A DNA stretch of 18,204 nt, taken from contig DAYJ01000026.1 of assembly GCA_002506875.1 (NCBI GenBank), positions 18,985-37,188 on the forward strand, read 5' to 3'. Below are positions 1 to 7,000 of this stretch, piece after piece. The position numbers and the translations under genes are program-made. This stretch comes from Euryarchaeota archaeon UBA40 (GTDB lineage Archaea > Thermoplasmatota > Poseidoniia > Poseidoniales > Thalassarchaeaceae). Position 1 is the first letter of the stretch; the number at the start of each line of letters is the position of its first letter. Below the pieces are notes generated by a model that saw nothing but the letters and a program-made list of their open reading frames with translations, did no database searches and had not been told where the DNA came from.

Positions 1-1430
1 CCTACATCGCAGAGTTGCTCTGCAAGTTTTTGACCAATCCCATCCATCTCGAGGGCGCGACACCAGTAGAGGACTGTGCGAACAACGCGGGCTGGACAAT
101 CGAGATTGTTACATCGAAGAAAAGCGCCATCAATCTCAAGCGACGATGCACATTCTGGACAAGATGTTGGTGGATTAGGTACTGACCGATGGGGAAGTGT
201 TGATTCAAACTGAGTCCCATCTCCATGAAATCGCCCTGTCAAATCATTCGAATTAGCTGGCCCCAATACCTCGATAATCTTTGGAATTACATCGCCTCTG
301 CGCACAATCCTAACCTTGTCCCCAATTTGAACTCCGAGACGCTTGACCTCTCCCGCATTATGGAGGGTAGTATTCTCAACTGTCACTCCTGAAACGACAA
401 CTGGGGCAACGCGTGCAACTGGGGTTACTGCGCCTGTTCTTCCAGTCTGCCAATCCACACCCATAAGCACGGTTACCGCTTCTTCCGGGGGGAACTTCCA
501 TGCAAGAGCCCAACGAGGATGGTGTGCAGTCATTCCCAGTAATTCTCTCTTAGAAAGGTCGTCGAGTTTGAACACCACGCCATCAATCTCCCATGGAAGC
601 TCGGACCGAGTGTCAGTCCAATACTTGGTCTGAGAAATCATTGATTCTGTTACTGTCTCCACAGTATCGCCCTCACAAACTTGGTCTCCCGCTGGCTCGA
701 TGCCGATACTACGCAACCAATGGACAATTTCGCTATCATGTTCAAAATGAAGGGGTTTAGGACTGTCCGGATGAGCTTCATCCGAAGGGATGAAGCGTGC
801 GTCGTAAGCAAGGAAGGTTAGATCTGAAGCATCGCCTTTACCTGAATCCACATACTTCTGACGAAGAGAACCGGCTGCAAGATTTCTTGGATTAGGAGCG
901 ATGTCAGCATACTTCTCCCTAAACACATCAAGGCGCATTACAACCTCACCACGAACATGGCAATCACCATCCCAAGAAAGACGATGAGGAATGTTAGGGA
1001 TTCTCAGAGCGTTTGCTGTAACATCCTCGCCACGCTCACCATTACCACGGGTTGCTGCACGTACAAGCCGGCCCCGTCGATATTCAAGCGAAAGAGCCGA
1101 TCCATCGAGTTTAGGTTGAGCGAGAAAGCGGCGACCCTCGGCCGTCGTTTCCTGGACGAAATGAAGAATCTCCTCATCTGTCGTGGCTTTGTCGAGACTC
1201 CTCATAGGAAAACGATGGTCTACCTTTACCGAGCCGGCCGGTACCTCTGCACCAACTCGTCTAAGTTGAGGGTGTTCTGGAGAAAGTCGCTTTAGTTCAT
1301 CCCACAATGCATCGAATTCAGCATCATCAATCTCTGGAGTTGCTAGATTGTAGTATAGATGGGAATGGCGGGCAATCTCCGCCGCAAGATGCTCGACACG
1401 ATCCAAAGTTCCCCCCCCTTGTCTATTCAT
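1..1430 (-). CDS. ligA: NAD+-dependent DNA ligase LigA (3' end cut by window edge)
   Basis: Seals nicks in duplex DNA using NAD+ as AMP donor, in replication and repair. About 476 codons are visible; the family is usually near 670, so the rest of the helix-hairpin-helix region and the BRCT domain lie outside. Seen: an N-terminal NMN-binding Ia domain with YYNLATPEIDDAEFD (about residues 26-40), the adenylation motif KLDG at residues 107-110 (Lys107 is the nucleotidyl lysine), the ATRGNGERGEDVT block (126-138), EIDGVVFK (281-288), the OB-fold segment TGRTGAVTPVA (329-339), and a four-Cys zinc site at C424, C427, C440 and C445 ending in CPAR. ATG at 1430 is chosen; an in-frame stop lies a little upstream. 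GTG at 1436 and TTG at 1406 are alternatives. It lies 33 bases after a small Arg-rich ORF and may share its transcript. Most archaea use an ATP-dependent ligase, so this gene was probably acquired from bacteria. Confidence 0.96.
   Translation of the reverse strand, partial: MNRQGGGTLDRVEHLAAEIARHSHLYYNLATPEIDDAEFDALWDELKRLSPEHPQLRRVGAEVPAGSVKVDHRFPMRSLDKATTDEEILHFVQETTAEGRRFLAQPKLDGSALSLEYRRGRLVRAATRGNGERGEDVTANALRIPNIPHRLSWDGDCHVRGEVVMRLDVFREKYADIAPNPRNLAAGSLRQKYVDSGKGDASDLTFLAYDARFIPSDEAHPDSPKPLHFEHDSEIVHWLRSIGIEPAGDQVCEGDTVETVTESMISQTKYWTDTRSELPWEIDGVVFKLDDLSKRELLGMTAHHPRWALAWKFPPEEAVTVLMGVDWQTGRTGAVTPVARVAPVVVSGVTVENTTLHNAGEVKRLGVQIGDKVRIVRRGDVIPKIIEVLGPANSNDLTGRFHGDGTQFESTLPHRSVPNPPTSCPECASSLEIDGAFLRCNNLDCPARVVRTVLYWCRALEMDGIGQKLAEQLCDV
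1411..1418. repeat. C8/G8 homopolymer at the 5' end of ligA
   Basis: Eight consecutive C on the plus strand, read as G8 within codons 5-7 of ligA if translation begins at 1430. Four bases after the tract comes an in-frame TTG (1406-1404), so the tract could instead act as a purine-rich ribosome-binding site for a later start. It is also a natural place for a sequencing or assembly length error. Confidence 0.6.
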
Positions 1431-1463
1431 CTCCACGACAGGCAATGAACCTCTTTACTCTCC

Positions 1464-1709
1464 TCAGCACCAGCGCTTCTGGAATTTCGAATTGAACTCG
1501 ATAGAGGCCTGTAAAAGGCGTCTGCGTGTTCCTCTCAATCGTGCAATACGTTGACGCTCAATAGGACGTAAGCGTCTTCTAATCACTAGATGGGCATTGT
1601 GAGGTATAGCGACTCTTCGAGTTCGGCGAATGATGGCCTTTCGTGAACGTATATCCCAGAGATTCCTATCGGAATCATCTGGTGTCCAAGATGGAAAATC
1701 CGGAGGCAT
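1464..1709 (-). CDS. Small Arg-rich protein of unknown function
   Basis: An open frame of 81 codons lies between the P5C dehydrogenase and ligA genes, with no competing gene on either strand. I do not recognise the family. The N-terminus is Pro/Asp-rich (MPPDFPSWTPDDSD). The rest is very basic, with many Arg in likely helical segments (RRRLRPIERQRIARLRGTRRR), which would suit a nucleic-acid-binding or ribosome-associated peptide, though that is only inference from composition. ATG at 1709 is preferred; a TTG at 1724 would add five residues. No convincing ribosome-binding site is seen before either. It ends 33 bases before the ligA start and probably shares its transcript. It could also be non-coding sequence that happens to be open. 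Confidence 0.5.
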   Translation of the reverse strand: MPPDFPSWTPDDSDRNLWDIRSRKAIIRRTRRVAIPHNAHLVIRRRLRPIERQRIARLRGTRRRLLQASIEFNSKFQKRWC

Positions 1710-1810
1710 GGTTGGGTCGCGCAAGGTCCGGATGGCATTCGAGATAGGACATCAACCTTACCATCTTCCTCTCACATGATTCAACACTGGCAAAGGAGCA
1801 GTGGCGTGTT

Positions 1811-3433
1811 TCACTCATCTGGTTGGAGGAATGGGTAGCCCCATTCATGCGGTGGCGATAGGGTCCGCTTAACCGAACGAGGGCTAATCCAACGAAGTAA
1901 GTTGAGAGGTCCGCCTGCCTTGTCGTTTGTTCCACTAGCACGAGCACCTCCGAACGGTTGTTGAGCGACGACTGCGCCGGTTGGCTTGTCATTGATGTAG
2001 AAGTTTCCCGCTGTGAAGCGCAACGCATTGAAGGCGGTCTGGATATCTTCCTCATCATTAGCGAAAATTGAACCCGTGAGTGCGTAAGGTGATGCAGTAT
2101 CACACATACTCAAGACATCAAGGAATTCATCATCCTCATAGATGTAGATCGACAAAACGGGCCCGAATATCTCCTCAATCATTGATTCATACTCTGGATC
2201 ATCACAGACGATGATAGTTGGATCGATGAACCAACCTTCAGAATCATCACTGCTACCTCCACAAACAATGTTACAACCAGGATCCGTTTGAGCTCTCTGG
2301 ATATATCCTGTAATTTTGTCAAAGGAACGTTGGTCAATTACGGCGGTCATAAAGTTCGTAAAATCGCGGGCATCGCCCATAGTGATACGTCCAACCTCCT
2401 CTACGAGCTCATCTTTGATAGATTCCCAGACAGAACGGGGGATATAGGCTCGACTTGCTGCACTACATTTCTGACCTTGGAATTCGAAAGCGCCTCGAAG
2501 AAGTGCAATAACAAGTGCACGATGGTCGCAATTTGGATGGGCAACGACGAAATCTTTCCCACCGGTCTCACCGACGATACGCGGATAGGATGCAAGATTA
2601 CCGAGGGCTGAAGCGATCCGTTCCCATAGGCCATTGAAGGTGTTCGTGGAACCAGTGAAGTGGACTCCTGCGAAATGGGGATTCTCCAATGCGATGCTAG
2701 TAATTGCTTCACCTGAACCGGGAACGAAGTTGATGACGCCTGGTGGGAGGCCTGCCTCCATCATCAATTTCATAATTACATAATTTGAGAATATGGAATT
2801 ACGACTTGGCTTCCATACTGCAGTACAACCCACAAGTGCCGGTGCACTCGGAAGATTTCCAGAGATGCTTGTGAAATTGAAAGGGGTGATTGCAAGAACA
2901 AAGCCCTCAAGAGGTCGTATCTCTGTTGAATTAATTACGCCCTCAGGAGAATGGAGTGGTTGGAATTCGTCATGGAATTGACGAGCATAGTAAGCGTTGA
3001 ATCTCCAAAAGTCCACAAGTTCACAAACTGCATCAATCTCTGCTTGGAATGCTGTCTTTGATTGATTCAGCATGGTGGAAGCGTTTGCTTTCGCCCGCCA
3101 TGTTGTTGCAAGTAGGTCAGCGGCACGCTCGAAAATAGCACATCGTGCCTCGAGGCCTATCGCAATCCAATCCTTCTGCGCATTAACAGCAGTATCGCAA
3201 GCCGCTTCCATCTCTTCCGGTCCAGCAAGATGTACATTAGCGAGAACATGGCCATGCTTGTGAGGAATAACTTGAGGCATTGTGTTCCCTGTAAAAATCT
3301 CAACTCCATTGATGATACAGGGTATTTCCACTACCTCACACATCTGTCGATCCATCTCCTCCTGTAGTTCAACTCGCTCCACACTACCGGGGGCATAGGA
3401 GAGGATTGGTTCGTTGTCGGGGTAGTCAGCCAT
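1811..3433 (-). CDS. pruA: Delta-1-pyrroline-5-carboxylate dehydrogenase (ALDH4A1-like)
   Basis: Oxidises P5C / glutamate semialdehyde to glutamate with NAD+, the second step of proline breakdown and a step in arginine/ornithine use; cytoplasmic. The 540-residue protein is aldehyde dehydrogenase throughout: ITPFNF (about 182-187), WKPS, FTGS (259-262), the general-base Glu in GETGGK (about Glu289), and the catalytic Cys in FQGQKCSA (about Cys323, codon 2467-2465). EIFGPVLS and the C-terminal block NDKPTGAVVAQQPFGGARAS follow. The opening NEPILSYAPGS, the INSTEIRPLEGF segment and the C-terminal block match the group that includes mitochondrial ALDH4A1 rather than bacterial PutA domains. ATG at 3433 is chosen because homology starts at NEPILSYAPGS; the frame stays open to 3517 but would overlap the upstream gene. 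The 44-base gap after the membrane protein gene suggests one transcript. No proline dehydrogenase is in the window. Confidence 0.95.
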   Translation of the reverse strand: MADYPDNEPILSYAPGSVERVELQEEMDRQMCEVVEIPCIINGVEIFTGNTMPQVIPHKHGHVLANVHLAGPEEMEAACDTAVNAQKDWIAIGLEARCAIFERAADLLATTWRAKANASTMLNQSKTAFQAEIDAVCELVDFWRFNAYYARQFHDEFQPLHSPEGVINSTEIRPLEGFVLAITPFNFTSISGNLPSAPALVGCTAVWKPSRNSIFSNYVIMKLMMEAGLPPGVINFVPGSGEAITSIALENPHFAGVHFTGSTNTFNGLWERIASALGNLASYPRIVGETGGKDFVVAHPNCDHRALVIALLRGAFEFQGQKCSAASRAYIPRSVWESIKDELVEEVGRITMGDARDFTNFMTAVIDQRSFDKITGYIQRAQTDPGCNIVCGGSSDDSEGWFIDPTIIVCDDPEYESMIEEIFGPVLSIYIYEDDEFLDVLSMCDTASPYALTGSIFANDEEDIQTAFNALRFTAGNFYINDKPTGAVVAQQPFGGARASGTNDKAGGPLNLLRWISPRSVKRTLSPPHEWGYPFLQPDE

Positions 3434-3477
3434 GGAATAGGCTTCTCGGGTCCGTCTTTGATGATTGCGAGAGGAGT

Positions 3478-4056
3478 TCATTCCTCTTCTTGTAGGAGTT
3501 CGATGATTTCCTCCCATCGATTAGTGACTGCAGCTTCAATCCGAAGAGCAGCCTGCTCAAGGTCATCTGGGGAGCCGCCGAGAGGTAAGGGGGCGAACAA
3601 CCACCATCCAGTGCGCTGAAGCACAATTCGACGGCCACCTTCCCAACCTCTCCAGACAACTCGATCCCATTCGAAAGTGAAACCATCTGCAGATAGCAGA
3701 TCCCGCGTTACTGCATACCGTTTCGGGAAAATTTGGAGGAGAAGCATTCCAAACAAAGCTAGAGGGAAGAGGAATAATTGCAATGGCGGAATATCGAGAA
3801 TGGGATTGAGGAGTAAAGGCATCAAACCCATCACAATAAGAGTGATCACATTTGCCCAATTTCGCTCATATTCGTACCGAATAGTGGTAGACCATGCCCA
3901 ACCCCCATTTGGAAGTGCTCCAAGACGAGGGACCTCTCGTTCCATCATGAAATAACGGAATGTGTCGATTACAACGATTATTGAGACCAAGGCAATAGCT
4001 CCAAAGCCAACGATCGAAGTAGTATCATCGAATGTCTCGAAAATCTCGCTCAACAC
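3478..4056 (-). CDS. Membrane protein with C-terminal PH-like cytoplasmic domain, unknown function
   Basis: A 192-residue protein of unrecognised family. Three hydrophobic segments are visible: about residues 15-35 (IVGFGAIALVSIIVVIDTF), 68-86 (VITLIVMGLMPLLL), and 92-108 (LQLFLFPLALFGMLLLQIF). The tail from about residue 110 is soluble, with beta-strand-like pieces (RYAVTRDLLSADGFTFEW, RRIVLQRTGWWLFAPL) ending in an acidic helix (EEIIELLQEEE). This order resembles the bacterial-PH (YcxB/bPH) arrangement of a membrane hairpin plus a PH-like domain, but that is shape-based inference. The start is GTG at 4056, or TTG at 4053, which lies at better spacing behind AGGTGA (4063-4058); a nearby ATG is out of frame and runs into a stop. 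It begins 5 bases after the stop of the giant beta-helix protein gene, so the two are almost certainly co-transcribed. Confidence 0.85.
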   Translation of the reverse strand: MLSEIFETFDDTTSIVGFGAIALVSIIVVIDTFRYFMMEREVPRLGALPNGGWAWSTTIRYEYERNWANVITLIVMGLMPLLLNPILDIPPLQLFLFPLALFGMLLLQIFPKRYAVTRDLLSADGFTFEWDRVVWRGWEGGRRIVLQRTGWWLFAPLPLGGSPDDLEQAALRIEAAVTNRWEEIIELLQEEE

Positions 4057-4061
4057 ATCAC

Positions 4062-7000
4062 CTAACCATCGGAATTTCGCCGCTGGCGGGCAAGTAATGC
4101 AGTAGCAACCACAACTACGAGAAGAGGTAGAATCACTCCTGGAGATAGTAAAGTCACAATGAGAGGATCTTCTGATGTGCTTTCAGACACCGTCAAGGGA
4201 ACCTTCGGGTCAGAATCATCTTGATCCAAAATTCCGTCATCATCATCATCATCATCCGCGATAAGATCTGTAGTGCAAGAGTCGACGATTTCATCGGGAT
4301 TTCCGTCCTGATCAGTGTCCTGCCAAGCACAGGGGTCATTCGGGAAGGAATCGAGTGTGTCGCGCATTCCATCGTTATCGTCGTCCTCATCATACTCATC
4401 TGGTCCACAACGGACCTCTTCCACAGGATCATACCAGGCATAATCCCCAGTAGTCTGACACGTATCGATGAAATCATTGTCGTTATCCTGTGGCCATACT
4501 TGGAAAATGATTGAGTCTGTAGCGACGCCCCCTGCAGGATCCCTGACCGACACGGTAAGGACATAGGTGCCTAACTCGGTTGGGTAAACCGTGTTAGATA
4601 GGATGGCATATGGATGAGCGAATCCTGTTTCACTTCCAATTTGCTGAGAATCTGAACTTCCTTCCTCCGATATCTCATATGTGACCATCAATGCACTTGC
4701 TTGTATAACATCAGGATCTGTTACCTGCACTTCGATAAGTAGTGCGTCTCCAAGATATGTGACTTGGTCATTAACTGGTTGAGTAATCGTAATTGTCGGG
4801 ACGGTGTTAGTATCCATCTGTATCACAATGTCCGATGACATCCCATCCCCAACCTCCACTGAATTGATTTCAGAAAGGTAACCCCCGGCAGTGGAATCAA
4901 GTTGAACCTGCGGATATGTGAGATCGAAATCTTGAGTCATGACTCGATGATAGAGGATAATTGAATCACCATTCTCAACAATGGCAGATTGTGCTGGTAA
5001 TGAACTATGGAACTCTGGGAGATAATACTCGATAAGACCTGAATCAAGTGCATTACCAGATTGATCCTGAAGGATAATTCGGCGTTCTTCAGCAATACGT
5101 ACTGTTGCAGGGTCAATTACTTCAATTCCACCTGCAGGCATAGATGAAATCAAGGCTGCTTCGAAAGAAAAGGCAGTCGTGGAGACATTCACAGAACCAG
5201 TTAGAGTTGTTGATGTCGCGAGGAACGGTAGGCTAACACTACTGATTGATTCAATAGTATCAATATTACATTCCTCGATTCTAACGGCTGGATTCTCTAG
5301 GTCATCCTTGTCACCAATCAATTCGATTCCATGCGCCCATCCGTGGAAAGAGAGGTTTCGTAGAGTCAACAGACGTGAAGTCGAACCATCAACACGGAGG
5401 CCGACGGCACCTGTGCCACCTCCATCGAAACTCATCGATTCCATAATGCCTGAAGATTCCTCTAACATTACTCCGGTACTCGCGATTATGTTACCTCCGA
5501 CAATATCGAGAGAGTCGGTGTATTGTGAGATTAATGCTGGTTCAAGACTAGCATTGAACGTGCCTCCTCGAACACGTAAATCACCAACATCTTCGAGTAA
5601 AAGCGCTGCCTTACCTGTATGTTCAGTCGATTCAAGATTCGTCACATTTCCATTTGCAGATTGTAACCAGATACCTCGTCCATTACCAGGTGCCAAGGTA
5701 ATATCGGTAAATTCGACGATGGATCCGAAAGCAAGAATCCCTTGCTGGTGACACGATTCAAAAGTAGTATCCTGAACATTAAGCACACTCTGATCCATAC
5801 CCGAAAGGCAGGTTGAGGATCCCAGCAAGCGAGATGACTGAACAATCACTTGAGAGGATCCCGTCGAATCAATTGGAGCCGCGTTCAGTAACGAATCGAT
5901 GACTGTTAACACACCATCTGAGGCAACATCGATTGGTCCACCAGTAACCTGGGTTCCACGAATCATAGCATCGCCAGAGATGCGCAGAGATAGCCAATCA
6001 TAGCCTGTAATTGTAGCATCCTCTGCATCCAGATTACCTTGAATGTCCACAGTCATGGAAGAGCCGATTCGGAGAGATGCTTGGGGTAAGATCTGCAACG
6101 TCACACCAGCAGGGACAACAAGATCTCCGAGAAGATGGACTGGTGAGAACTGAGGTTCGATACGAGTCCATCCAGTAAGGGTTCCTGCATCAAGAGTTGA
6201 AACGCTAATATCCTCATCGAATGGACTCGATGTATCCCATGAACGAAGAGATTCGATACCTTGTTGTCGAACAACGATTGTCACCGTGCCTGTAATTACA
6301 CTCTCAATTTCCTCATATCTCGCAGATACTACGCTGCCCTCAGCTGTTCCATCACTAGCAGTGTTCATCTGAAGGGCGCCAACAATCACCGTCGCCCCTT
6401 CAACAGGAAAGCCTCGGTCGAGAATCCTTACACGAATCGGTGACTCCACGAGAACACTCGCGCCGGAGGACAAAATCACATCTCCGTTAACTGAACCATG
6501 AACTGTAAGAGTGCAACCAGATCCGATTGTAAGTGTCGAGAGGAAGTTTCCATCGGCTGTTGCATTCTCTGTACAATTGACTTCAACTGGCTGATCCACA
6601 GTAAGATCGCCGCTGTAAGCAAGTGGAGAAAATACAGAACCGTGACTACCAGTTCCACCGGTAATCGACCCTTCCGCTCCGAATAGTTGTCCTCCTTCTG
6701 AGGTATAGAATGCGTTCGAATTCAACATCAAGGTGGCACGTACTAGATGCAAAGCAGCCCCGGACTCAATGATTAGATCACCAGGTATAGTGAAGTTTCC
6801 ACCTTGGAGTACGGCGGTGTTACCTGTGGTGATTCTCCAATCACCACTAGTGGGTAGCAAAGGAATCTGAATGATACCTGAACTGGAATCGGTCATCTGT
6901 GTTGTTCCAATCCCTCCACTAGTTGCCGTAACCGTCGTATGACCCGTCTCAAAAATGGGGAGTGTGACTGAACCATCAATGGCTGAGGTCGTATTGAAAC

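Noticed and set aside
343..633. Plus-strand open frame of 96 codons
   Set aside because: Antisense to the well-supported ligA frame; no recognisable protein and Ser/Thr-rich composition typical of a shadow.
1675..2103. Minus-strand open frame of 142 codons
   Set aside because: Lies largely inside the P5C dehydrogenase gene in another frame; no family resemblance.
3433..3517. Extended N-terminus of P5C dehydrogenase
   Set aside because: It would overlap the upstream membrane protein gene, and family similarity begins just after the Met at 3433.
4193..4564. Minus-strand frame rich in Met and Arg
   Set aside because: An out-of-frame reading of the GAT-rich TSP3 region; the Met run is produced by GAT repeats read as ATG.
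5179..5751. Plus-strand open frame of 190 codons
   Set aside because: Antisense to the beta-helix protein; long because that gene has few codons producing antisense stops; sequence looks random.
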